Source of the DNA: an uncultured Caryophanales bacterium
Lineage (GTDB): Bacteria; Bacillota_I; Bacilli_A; RFN20; CAG-826
DNA: 64,000 nucleotides
Reading direction: 5' to 3'
Assembly: GCA_946403545.1 (NCBI GenBank)
Contig: CAMJAG010000002.1
Span: 9,456 to 73,455, forward strand
A model generated the notes under the pieces. That model did no database searches. It was not told the DNA's origin and saw only the letters and a program-made list of their open reading frames with translations. Shown piece by piece: positions 1 to 7,238 of the stretch. Numbering within the stretch: position 1 is the first letter of the stretch; the number at the start of each line of letters is the position of its first letter. The position numbers and the translations under genes were made by a program.

Positions 1-1636
1 CAACCACTACTAAAGTATTGCCTAAGTCACGCATCTCTTTCATAGTATTGATTAATTTTTGGCTATCTCTTGGGTGTAAACCAATGCTTGGTTCATCCAT
101 AACATATAAAACACCGGTTAATTTTGAACCGATTTGAGTAGCTAATCTAATTCTTTGTGATTCACCACCAGAAAGAGTCATAGCCATACGAGATAGACTT
201 AAGTATTCGAGACCAACATTGCATAAGAAAGACAATCTATTGTGAATTTCTTTTAAGACTAAATCCGCAATATCGTTTTGGTTTTTAGTTAATTTTGAAG
301 GTAAATCTAAGATCCATTTATCTAAATCTTTGATTTGTAAGCAAGTAACTTCGTAGATGTTTTTCCCATCAATCTTAACTGAAAGAGCTTCTTTAGATAA
401 TCTAGCACCATTGCAAGTTGTACAAACTGTATCTTTCATGAAAGAACCATAATAGTCTCTCATCATATCACTTGTAGTGTCGTTATAAAGTCTTTCAAGT
501 TTAGTTTTAATACCTTCAATAATTCCTTCTCTATTAATTGTGTTACCAGAAGAGGATTTTAAAGTGTATTTATGGTATGTTGTGGAACCATTTAATGCGA
601 TATTCTTTTCTTCCGCCGTTAATTCGTTCCATGGAACATCCATTCTAATCTTTTCAAATTGGCAAAGATTCTTGAATTCTTGCCATTCAAGATTAGTGCC
701 ACCAACTTGGTGCGCTAAATATTTAATACATCCTTGGTTAATGCTTAAAGTTGGATCTGGAACTAAGAGTTTCACATCTACTTCTCTTTTAATGCCTAAA
801 CCTTTACAATCCGGGCAATATCCACTTGGAGAGTTAAATGAGAATAATCTTGGTTCAACTTTTGGGACAGAGAATCCACATTTTGGACATGTATGTTTAT
901 CACTAACGAGTTTTTCTTCTCCATCACAAAGGATGATTAATAAACCATGTGACCAGTCAATCGCGGTTTCAATAGATTCGAAAACACGAGTTCTTGCATC
1001 AGGTTTAACGATAATTCTATCTACAACAATATCAATTGAATGCTTTTTGTTTTTGTCTAAGTCTTTAACTTCATCGATTAAAACAGATTCACCATCCACT
1101 CTTAAACGAGTAAAACCTTGAAGTCTAATCTTATCGATAACATCTTTTTGTGTACCTTTTTCAGCATAAACAACAGGGGAAAGGAGTTGAACTTTGCTTC
1201 CTTCTGGATATCCCATAACGATATCAGTCATTTGAGACACGGAGAAAGAAATAATTGGTTCATTATGATTTGGACAATATGGAATACCAATTCTTCCATA
1301 AAGCAATCTTAAGTAATCGTATATTTCAGTAACTGTTCCGACAGTACTCCTTGGGTTATGTGAAACGCTCTTTTGGTCAATAGCGATACTTGGAGATAAT
1401 CCATCAATACTATCAACATCTGGTTTATCGTAGTTACCAAGGAATTGTCTTGCATAGCTAGATAATGATTCCATATATCTTCTTTGGCCTTCTGCAAAGA
1501 TAGTGTCAAAAGCTAGAGTAGATTTACCACTACCAGATAATCCTGTAAACACAGTTAAAGAATCTTTTGGAATGCTGACATCAACATTCTTCAAGTTATT
1601 CTCTCTAGCGCCTTTAACAATAATTTTCTTTTCCAT
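1..1636 (-). CDS. uvrA: UvrA excinuclease ABC subunit A, N-terminal part (cut by window edge)
   Basis: Reading the minus strand from an ATG at 1636 gives about 545 uninterrupted codons running off the left edge, so only the 3' end is missing. UvrA is the DNA-damage-sensing ATPase of nucleotide excision repair. The N-terminus has the UvrA Walker A context (GLSGSGKSTLAFDTIFAEGQ), then RRYMESLSSYARQFL, a zinc-type CPKC/CPDC pair, and the ABC signature LSGGESQRIRLA followed by YVMDEPSIGLHPRD near the edge. Full-length UvrA is about 940 residues, so the second ATPase half lies outside. There is no Shine-Dalgarno sequence before the ATG. Instead an 8-bp inverted repeat (1638-1655) abuts the start. 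Identification is certain; the mode of initiation is not. Confidence 0.97.
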   Translation of the reverse strand, partial: MEKKIIVKGARENNLKNVDVSIPKDSLTVFTGLSGSGKSTLAFDTIFAEGQRRYMESLSSYARQFLGNYDKPDVDSIDGLSPSIAIDQKSVSHNPRSTVGTVTEIYDYLRLLYGRIGIPYCPNHNEPIISFSVSQMTDIVMGYPEGSKVQLLSPVVYAEKGTQKDVIDKIRLQGFTRLRVDGESVLIDEVKDLDKNKKHSIDIVVDRIIVKPDARTRVFESIETAIDWSHGLLIILCDGEEKLVSDKHTCPKCGFSVPKVEPRLFSFNSPSGYCPDCKGLGIKREVDVKLLVPDPTLSINQGCIKYLAHQVGGTNLEWQEFKNLCQFEKIRMDVPWNELTAEEKNIALNGSTTYHKYTLKSSSGNTINREGIIEGIKTKLERLYNDTTSDMMRDYYGSFMKDTVCTTCNGARLSKEALSVKIDGKNIYEVTCLQIKDLDKWILDLPSKLTKNQNDIADLVLKEIHNRLSFLCNVGLEYLSLSRMAMTLSGGESQRIRLATQIGSKLTGVLYVMDEPSIGLHPRDSQKLINTMKEMRDLGNTLVVV

Positions 1637-1637
1637 C

Positions 1638-1655
1638 TTTGATAATTTTATCAAA
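1638..1655. repeat. Inverted repeat directly upstream of uvrA start
   Basis: TTTGATAA and TTATCAAA, 8 bp each, flank a 2-bp centre immediately before the uvrA ATG. The repeat takes the place where a ribosome binding site would be. It also contains a possible -10 hexamer (TAAAAT on the minus strand, 1645-1650). It is not the CGAAC...GTTCG LexA box of Bacillus. It could be an operator or a coincidence in AT-rich DNA. Confidence 0.4.
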
Positions 1656-1682
1656 AATTTAATAAATGGTATATGAAAACAC

Positions 1683-1688
1683 ATTATA
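1683..1688 (-). promoter_or_regulatory. Candidate -10 box for uvrA
   Basis: A perfect TATAAT on the minus strand lies about 47 bases before the uvrA ATG. I see no convincing -35 hexamer 16-18 bases upstream, so this is only a candidate. The kinase terminator just upstream means uvrA needs a promoter of its own in this gap. Confidence 0.35.
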
Positions 1689-1732
1689 AGTGTATTTTTA
1701 TTAAATGCACTTAACCTCTAATATACAAAAAG

Positions 1733-1752
1733 AACCCCAATTTAATGGGGTT
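1733..1752 (-). terminator. Rho-independent terminator after the P-loop kinase gene
   Basis: The arms AACCCCA and TGGGGTT form a perfect hairpin. On the minus strand it is followed by a T-rich tract (CTTTTTGT). It lies just downstream of the kinase stop codon and separates that gene from uvrA. Confidence 0.85.
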
Positions 1753-1761
1753 TTGCAATGG

Positions 1762-2262
1762 TTATTTTAAAATTTGTTCAATTATTGGAGTAAGGTCATG
1801 TTTATCCACGATATAGATGTTATCGAAGAACTCTTTCTCTCTATCTCCAATATCTTCAAAGTTATCAATTAGTTTTTCTAAAGCATCACTTGGAATTGGA
1901 TATTTTCTGTCTAGATTTTGTTCCATAACAGTAATCTTGTCTAATTTGAAGACTACTAAGTCCACTTCATTAAAACTCTTTTTAAGAGGTAATACTTTAT
2001 CCACTCTAAATTCGGTCTTTGCATTTGTGCTATCCAAGACCACTATTCCTTGTTTATCTAGAGAATATACTTTAGCGAGCTTGTAATACATATCCCATAC
2101 TAATTTCTCATTAGATAAATTAGTTTGGCTACCACCTATTTGAGCGCGTAAGTTATCACTAGAGACAATATATAAATGACTCTTCCTTCTTTCTTTTAAT
2201 AGAAGAGAGATATAACTTTTACCACTTCCAGGAACCCCAGATAATACAATTAACTTATTCAT
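1762..2262 (-). CDS. AAA_33-type P-loop kinase (small nucleotide/polynucleotide kinase-like)
   Basis: A 166-residue protein beginning MNKLIVLSGVPGSGKSY, with a Walker A motif at residues 8-15. It has a YIVSSDNLRAQIGG segment and a VVLDSTNAKTEFR segment typical of AAA_33/T4 polynucleotide-kinase-like ATPases that phosphorylate small substrates or RNA/DNA ends. The substrate cannot be named from sequence. An in-frame GTG at 2280 would extend the protein by six residues. I prefer the ATG at 2262, because the promoter -10 box (2271-2276) would lie inside the longer version. No Shine-Dalgarno site precedes it. The gene is monocistronic, with terminators on both sides. Confidence 0.8.
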   Translation of the reverse strand: MNKLIVLSGVPGSGKSYISLLLKERRKSHLYIVSSDNLRAQIGGSQTNLSNEKLVWDMYYKLAKVYSLDKQGIVVLDSTNAKTEFRVDKVLPLKKSFNEVDLVVFKLDKITVMEQNLDRKYPIPSDALEKLIDNFEDIGDREKEFFDNIYIVDKHDLTPIIEQILK

Positions 2263-2270
2263 GTATATAA

Positions 2271-2298
2271 ATAATACCACTTATTATAAATAAGACAA
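2271..2298 (-). promoter_or_regulatory. Promoter of kinase gene, near-leaderless
   Basis: On the minus strand TTGTCT (2293-2298) and TATTAT (2271-2276) are separated by 16 bases. The -10 box ends 8 bases before the ATG, which predicts a transcript starting at or one or two bases before the start codon. Confidence 0.55.
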
Positions 2299-2304
2299 AA
2301 GAAA

Positions 2305-2325
2305 AACACGGCACTCGGCCGTGTT
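2305..2325 (-). terminator. Rho-independent terminator after the 128-aa gene
   Basis: The arms AACACGGC and GCCGTGTT form a perfect 8-bp GC-rich stem with a 5-base loop. The T-run TTTTCTTTTG follows on the minus strand. It lies just downstream of the stop at 2340. Confidence 0.9.
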
Positions 2326-2339
2326 TGTTGAGACTTGAA

Positions 2340-2726
2340 TTATTTTATTAATTCGCTTGCCTTTTTAGAAACGTCATCGCCGTTTCTAGCACATTCAAAT
2401 AAGATCTTTACATCGTCTTCATTTAATAGTCCAAGTTTATTTACTTTTGCTGTTGCTTTTTTGACATCTTTCTTAACGACTTTAAGAAGTGATTCGTTTT
2501 CTTTACGAACAGCAATTTTACGTTTAACAGCATTTAACATTGTGCTTGGAACATAAGCGGAAACAATCTTGCTTCCTTCTCTCCATTGACGATAGTTATA
2601 TGTGTGACCTGAAATATGCTTTACAGAAATGTAACCACTAGGCAAAACTGCGATTGTTTTCTCTATTTGAACGTATTCGTTAACTAATTCAACAAGAGCT
2701 TCAACTTCTCTCAAATTTTTGTTCAT
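2340..2726 (-). CDS. Small unknown protein, possible DUF6788-like
   Basis: A 128-residue basic, soluble protein. Its middle (GYISVKHISGHTYNYRQWREGSKIVSAYVP) resembles small DUF6788-type proteins, which have a pattern of a short beta region, a YRxWREG-like turn and a long helix. That resemblance is from memory and weak. The C-terminal half is a predicted long helix rich in Lys and Val. A good Shine-Dalgarno site (AAAGGAG, seven to eight bases before the ATG) and a downstream terminator support a real single-gene unit. No function is assigned. Confidence 0.7.
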   Translation of the reverse strand: MNKNLREVEALVELVNEYVQIEKTIAVLPSGYISVKHISGHTYNYRQWREGSKIVSAYVPSTMLNAVKRKIAVRKENESLLKVVKKDVKKATAKVNKLGLLNEDDVKILFECARNGDDVSKKASELIK

Positions 2727-2812
2727 AGTTATATTCTCCTTTAACCTACCGAATATATCATAAAGATATTTATTTTAATATTCAATATCTTTTGAAATTT
2801 TCTTAAAAATAA

Positions 2813-2837
2813 GGTGTCAGTTTTAGTAACTGGCACC
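2813..2837 (-). terminator. Rho-independent terminator after nifJ
   Basis: The arms GGTGTCAGTT and AACTGGCACC make a 10-bp stem with one G-U pair and a 5-base loop, followed by TTATTTTT on the minus strand. It lies just past the nifJ stop. Confidence 0.9.
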
Positions 2838-2869
2838 CCACTTTTATTACACTTTTTCGCTAATTTAGA

Positions 2870-5800
2870 TTATAAACCGAATTTTTTGATTCTTGCTAAT
2901 CTAGCTTTTGCGCATTCTTCAGACTTTGTTAAGAGTTCTTCAGCGTGTGCTGGGTTAACTCTTGGAAGTTGAGAGAATCTTGTTTCTGTCATGACGAAGT
3001 CTCTGAATTTGCTGAAGTCTGGATCTTTCATATCCAATGTAAGAGCTGGCTTACCTTCAGCTTCATTTCTTGGATCATAACGGAAGATTGGGAAGTAACC
3101 ACATTCGACTGCTAATCTTTCTTGTCTCATTGAGTTAGCAAGACCGCCCTTAATACCATGGTTAGCACATGGAGCGTAACAGATAACTAATGATGGACCA
3201 TCATAGCTTTCAGCTTCTTTGAGAGCTTTAATAGCTGCTAATGGGTTAGCGCCTAATGAGATTTGTGCAACGTAAACGTTACCATATGTCATAGCGATTA
3301 ATGCTAAGTTCTTCTTTGCAGTTGTTTTACCACTAGCTGTGAATTTAGCGATAGAACCTGTTTGTGAGGATTTAGAAGATTGACCACCTGTGTTGGAGTA
3401 AACTTCTGTATCGAGTAATAAGATGTTGACGTCTTCTTCGTTAGCGATAACGTGATCTAAGCCGCCATAGCCAATATCATAGCCCCATCCGTCACCACCG
3501 ACAATCCATACGGACTTATCAGCGAGGTCGCGTTCGTAAGCTAATACTGCTTTAACATCTTCATTCTTACTTGCTTTGACAAGAGCAGCTAATTCAGGAG
3601 CAATTGTTCTCATAGCAGCTCTGTTCTTAATATTAGCGAAGTATTCATCAATCTTAGCTTGTAATTCTGGTTCGCAAGCATCTTTTGCAGCGCTTAAGAT
3701 TTCAATAATTGCTTTAATCTTAGCGTTTGTTGCAACTCTCATACCATAACCGAATTCTGCGTTATCTTCGAATAAGGAGTTAGCCCAAGCAATGCCTTGG
3801 CCTTCTTTATCTGTGCAGAATGGAGTTAATGGAGTAGAACCAGAGTAAATTGAGGAACATCCAGTAGCGTTTGCTACTAACATGTCTTTACCGAATAATT
3901 GAGATACAAGTCTGTAGTATGGAGTTTCACCACAACCAGCACATGCACCACTTACTTCCATGTATGGCATTAAGAAGCCAACACCTTTAACTGTATTTTG
4001 AACAGCAGCTGGAAGTCTGTCTGCTTTATATGTAACGTGTTTGAATAAGTAGTTAGCAGCTTCTTCTTGTGGGAATTGAGATTTAGCTTCAACCATTTCA
4101 AGAGCGTTTTTACCAGCTTTATTAGCTGTACATTCGCTAACACATAATCCACAACCGACACAGTTTCTTGGAGAAACTTGGATACGGTATTTAAGACCTG
4201 CTAAGCCTGGGCCCATTGCGTTAAGGACATCGTCTTTAACTAATTCTGGAGCAGCTTCGTATTCTTTTTCATCCATTAAGATTGGTCTTAATGTTGCGTG
4301 AGGACATACGAATGCACATTGGTTACATTGGATACATGCATCTTTGTGCCATAATGGGACTCTATCAGCGATAGAACGTTTTTCATTGAATGTAATATCA
4401 TTTCTCATTGTTCCATCGAGTAATTCGAATTCCATGAATTTGCTGACTGGGAGGTCATCACCACCGAGGTTGCCCATAACAGCGACATAACTATCGAAGT
4501 AGTCATCACCTGTTAATTTAGCTTCAACTTTTGGTGAGAGTTTAGCCCATTCAGGATCAACTTTAATTTCTCTAAGGCCTTCTGTACCAGCATCAATTGC
4601 TTTCCAGTTCATTTCAACAACGTCTTGGCCTTTCTTTGCGTATGATTTTTCAGCAAATTTCTTCATCCAGTGGTTTGCATCTTCATAAGGCATAATGTCT
4701 TGGTTGAGATAGAAGAAGCTAGCTTGGAGAATAGTATTTGTGTGTCTACCCATACCGATTTCACCAGCAATTTTGTTAGCATCGATTACATAGAATTTAG
4801 CTTTCTTAGTTGCTAATTGATATTTAACACGGTTTGGCATAGATGCTACTAAGTCAGCATCGTTTAAGTCTGTGTTGAGTAAGAATGTACCACCGACTTT
4901 TAAGTTCTTAATCATATCGAACTTGTATAAGTAAGAATCGAGTGAGCAAGAAACGAAGTCAGCGTTTTGTACGTAATATGTTGAGTGAATTGGGGATTTA
5001 CCAAATCTTAAGTGAGATCTTGTAACACCACCAGCTTTTCTGGAGTCATATGCGAAGTAAGCTTGTGCATATTGTCCTGTAGCATCACCAATGATTTTAA
5101 TAGAGGATTTGTTAGCGGAAACTGTACCATCAGAGCCTAAACCATAGAATAAGCAAGATGTGTAATCTCCTTTAACGTGGTAGTCATTATCAACTGGGAT
5201 GGATAAGTGTGTAACATCATCGTTGATAGAGACTGTGAAGTGATTCCATCTCTTTTCAGCGTTCATGAAGTCATAAACTGCTTTCATGTCTTTTGGTTGA
5301 GTATCTTTTGATGATAAACCATATCTACCACCTAAGACTTCAAGGTTAAGACCTGCTTCTTTAATGACGGAAACAACATCTTCGTATAATGGTTCGCCAG
5401 CAGCGCCTGCTTCTTTAGTTCTATCTAAGACAACAACTTTCTTTGCGGACTTTGGTAAAACTTCGAGTAAGTGTTTGCCAGAGAATGGACGGTATAAGTG
5501 AACTTTGATTAAGCCGACTTTTTCGCCCTTTGCTGTTAAGTCATCGATAACTTCTGTAATAGTTTCTGTGACAGAACCCATTGCAACGATAACTCTATCA
5601 GCATCTTTAGCACCATAGTATGTAAATGGAGCGTAATTTCTACCAGTTAATCTAGAAGCTTCTTTGAAGTATTTGCATGCAACTTCGATAACTTCATCGA
5701 CTTTCTTGTTTTGTGCTTCTCTACCTTGGAAATAAACGTCGTCGTTTTCAGCACCACCACGTGTTACTGGGTGAGTGTGTGGGTTTAAAGCTCTTGCTCT

Positions 5801-6418
5801 AAATTCTTCGACTTTTTCCATTGGTAAGAGTTTCTTCCATTCAGCGTCATCAACGAATTCAACATTTTGAATTTCGTGGGATGTTCTAAATCCATCGAAG
5901 AAATGACATACTGGATAACTTGCATCAATTGCTACTAAGTGAGCAACACTTGTTAAATCAGCGATTTCTTGAACACTGTGGGAGCAAATCATAGCGATAC
6001 CAGTTTGTCTAATTGCGTAGATATCTTGGTGATCACCGAAGATTGATAAACTTCTTGTTGCTAAGCTACGTGCAGAAACGTGTAAGACTGCAGGAAGAAG
6101 TTCACCGACCCATTTATAAATGTTAGGAATCATGAGTAATAAGCCTTGTGAAGCTGTGTATGTAGCTGCTAAGCCACCAGCTTGTAAGACACCGTGAACT
6201 GTACCAGAAGCACCAGCTTCAGATTGCATTTCACTAACTTTTACTACACTTCCAAAGAAATTCTTTCTGTTTTGTGAGGCATAAACATCGATATTCTCCG
6301 CCATTGGGGATGATGGAGTAATAGGATAGATACCAGCCACTTCAATAAAATTATAAGATTCAATAGCTGCAGCAGTATTTCCATCAACTGAGAGCATTGT
6401 TTTCTTAATTTCAGGCAT
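2870..6418 (-). CDS. nifJ: Pyruvate:ferredoxin (flavodoxin) oxidoreductase
   Basis: A 1182-residue single-chain PFOR, the usual full length. It converts pyruvate and CoA to acetyl-CoA and CO2 and passes electrons to ferredoxin, a cytoplasmic step central to anaerobic fermentation. The N-terminal TPP/pyruvate domain begins with the GIYPITPSSPMAE segment. A ferredoxin-like insert carries two 4Fe-4S motifs, CIQCNQCAFVCP (near residue 690) and CVGCGLCVSEC (near 750). The proximal cluster/TPP domain has CAGCGETPYY and GDGWGYDIGYGGLDH (near 975). It has a strong Shine-Dalgarno site (AAGGAGG), its own promoter and its own terminator, so it is monocistronic. The promoter contains a 14-bp palindrome. 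This is strong evidence for an oxygen-avoiding metabolism. Confidence 0.98.
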   Translation of the reverse strand: MPEIKKTMLSVDGNTAAAIESYNFIEVAGIYPITPSSPMAENIDVYASQNRKNFFGSVVKVSEMQSEAGASGTVHGVLQAGGLAATYTASQGLLLMIPNIYKWVGELLPAVLHVSARSLATRSLSIFGDHQDIYAIRQTGIAMICSHSVQEIADLTSVAHLVAIDASYPVCHFFDGFRTSHEIQNVEFVDDAEWKKLLPMEKVEEFRARALNPHTHPVTRGGAENDDVYFQGREAQNKKVDEVIEVACKYFKEASRLTGRNYAPFTYYGAKDADRVIVAMGSVTETITEVIDDLTAKGEKVGLIKVHLYRPFSGKHLLEVLPKSAKKVVVLDRTKEAGAAGEPLYEDVVSVIKEAGLNLEVLGGRYGLSSKDTQPKDMKAVYDFMNAEKRWNHFTVSINDDVTHLSIPVDNDYHVKGDYTSCLFYGLGSDGTVSANKSSIKIIGDATGQYAQAYFAYDSRKAGGVTRSHLRFGKSPIHSTYYVQNADFVSCSLDSYLYKFDMIKNLKVGGTFLLNTDLNDADLVASMPNRVKYQLATKKAKFYVIDANKIAGEIGMGRHTNTILQASFFYLNQDIMPYEDANHWMKKFAEKSYAKKGQDVVEMNWKAIDAGTEGLREIKVDPEWAKLSPKVEAKLTGDDYFDSYVAVMGNLGGDDLPVSKFMEFELLDGTMRNDITFNEKRSIADRVPLWHKDACIQCNQCAFVCPHATLRPILMDEKEYEAAPELVKDDVLNAMGPGLAGLKYRIQVSPRNCVGCGLCVSECTANKAGKNALEMVEAKSQFPQEEAANYLFKHVTYKADRLPAAVQNTVKGVGFLMPYMEVSGACAGCGETPYYRLVSQLFGKDMLVANATGCSSIYSGSTPLTPFCTDKEGQGIAWANSLFEDNAEFGYGMRVATNAKIKAIIEILSAAKDACEPELQAKIDEYFANIKNRAAMRTIAPELAALVKASKNEDVKAVLAYERDLADKSVWIVGGDGWGYDIGYGGLDHVIANEEDVNILLLDTEVYSNTGGQSSKSSQTGSIAKFTASGKTTAKKNLALIAMTYGNVYVAQISLGANPLAAIKALKEAESYDGPSLVICYAPCANHGIKGGLANSMRQERLAVECGYFPIFRYDPRNEAEGKPALTLDMKDPDFSKFRDFVMTETRFSQLPRVNPAHAEELLTKSEECAKARLARIKKFGL

Positions 6419-6446
6419 ATTTTTTCCTCCTTAAAATACCACAATA

Positions 6447-6475
6447 AATATACACGCGTGTATGTATAAATACAA
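6447..6475 (-). promoter_or_regulatory. nifJ promoter with embedded palindrome
   Basis: On the minus strand TTGTAT (6470-6475) and TATATT (6447-6452) are 17 bases apart. The perfect palindrome ATACACGCGTGTAT (6450-6463) overlaps the -10 box and spacer, a classic position for a repressor operator. Confidence 0.7.
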
Positions 6476-6522
6476 GGTTAAAAATCATTTTCTAAATACA
6501 GATAAATTTGCTAAAAAGAAAA

Positions 6523-6542
6523 GGTTCGAATTTAATTCGACC
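6523..6542 (-). terminator. Probable terminator after the Rex-like domain gene
   Basis: The arms TCGAAT and ATTCGA, extended by GG/CC across one mismatch, are followed on the minus strand by CTTTTCTTTTT. It starts immediately after the stop codon at 6543. Confidence 0.65.
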
Positions 6543-6983
6543 CTATTTCTTCTTTTTTCTCTCTTGTTGCTCTTCGACGATTAATTTCTTAAGTGTCTTT
6601 AAATCGTTATCTGTAAGAGTCATGTATTTATCTAACATGCCACCGATGGTCATCTTTTGATAGATGAAGTCACCAATGCCATCATATTTAGTGAAATCTT
6701 GTTTTCTAATAGCAGTTTGGACTAAGTGTGGTTTCTTTTCCTTAGCCTTTGCTTTTTCTTCCTCTATATCTTCTATATATTTCTTAATTTGAGGAACTAA
6801 TTCCAAAAGATTGTATTCATAATCCATGTTTACCATTGGATCAAAAAAAGAAAGTGTTTCATTAATAACTTCAGGATAGATTCCTACCTCTTTACTTAAC
6901 CTGTCAGCAGTAACGTATTTTTTCTTAATTTTACCCATTGCTGACAAGTATTTTTTTAATACAGAAATACTTGGTTGTTTCAT
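6543..6983 (-). CDS. Small protein with Rex-like N-terminal DNA-binding domain
   Basis: A 146-residue protein. Residues about 5-70 match the layout of the Rex N-terminal winged-helix domain (PF06971): a YLSAM helix, a K/VTADRLSKEVGI turn, PEVINETLSFFD where Rex has vRkDlsyFg, and YEYNLLELVPQIKKYI where Rex has GYnVeeLi. The NADH-binding Rossmann domain of Rex is absent. It is replaced by a Lys/Glu-rich helical tail ending ERKKKK. It has a Shine-Dalgarno site (AAAGAGG) and lies directly upstream of nifJ on the same strand, separated by a terminator. A role in controlling nifJ is attractive but inferred. The assignment rests on by-eye comparison. Confidence 0.6.
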   Translation of the reverse strand: MKQPSISVLKKYLSAMGKIKKKYVTADRLSKEVGIYPEVINETLSFFDPMVNMDYEYNLLELVPQIKKYIEDIEEEKAKAKEKKPHLVQTAIRKQDFTKYDGIGDFIYQKMTIGGMLDKYMTLTDNDLKTLKKLIVEEQQERKKKK

Positions 6984-7003
6984 ACTATTTCCTCTTTACA
7001 TAA

Positions 7004-7032
7004 ATTATAAATAAAAAAGTGGGTATTTCCAA
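7004..7032 (-). promoter_or_regulatory. Promoter of the Rex-like gene, overlapping the tRNA terminator
   Basis: TTGGAA (7027-7032) and TATAAT (7004-7009) on the minus strand are 17 bases apart. The -35 box lies in the loop of the tRNA-Lys terminator, so the two elements share the same bases. Confidence 0.65.
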
Positions 7033-7037
7033 CCCAC
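7019..7037 (-). terminator. Terminator of tRNA-Lys transcript
   Basis: The arms GTGGGT and ACCCAC with a 7-base loop are followed by TTTTTTATTT on the minus strand, 14 bases beyond the tRNA 3' end. Confidence 0.85.
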
Positions 7038-7050
7038 ATTTTCATCAAAA

Positions 7051-7126
7051 TGGTACCCCCTTAGGGACTCGAACCCTAGACCCACTGATTAAGAGTCAGT
7101 TGCTCTACCAACTGAGCTAAGGGGAT
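7051..7126 (-). tRNA. tRNA-Lys (anticodon CUU)
   Basis: A 76-base cloverleaf on the minus strand. The acceptor arm ATCCCCT pairs with AGGGGGT. The D arm is GCTC...GAGC with TAGCTCAGTTGGTAGAG. The anticodon stem ACTGA/TCAGT encloses the loop CTCTTAA, giving anticodon CTT. The T-loop is GTTCGAGTC-like, and CCA is encoded in the DNA. A terminator follows at once. Confidence 0.97.
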
Positions 7127-7181
7127 ATGTTTGCTTGATTATTCTAATACATACAAGTCAATCAAGCAAGATTTAATTTCA

Positions 7182-7208
7182 AAGAAAAAGGGCTACAAAT
7201 GTAGCCCC
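7182..7208 (-). terminator. Terminator of the large Ig/OB-fold lipoprotein gene (end of ABC operon)
   Basis: The arms GGGCTACA and TGTAGCCC with a 2-base centre form a strong hairpin, followed by TTTTTCTTTG on the minus strand. This is the first strong terminator met after the ABC operon starts at 17620. It suggests that 17620-7239 is one transcription unit. Confidence 0.9.
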
Positions 7209-7238
7209 TTATTTTAGTTTGAAACTAAATTCGTATTA

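Noticed and set aside
540..1509. Open reading frames on both strands inside uvrA
   Set aside because: They are other frames of the uvrA coding region, which gives a continuous, motif-rich UvrA translation from 1636 to the window edge.
1638..1655. LexA/SOS box in front of uvrA
   Set aside because: The repeat is TTTGATAA/TTATCAAA, without the CGAAC/GTTCG core of Gram-positive LexA sites.
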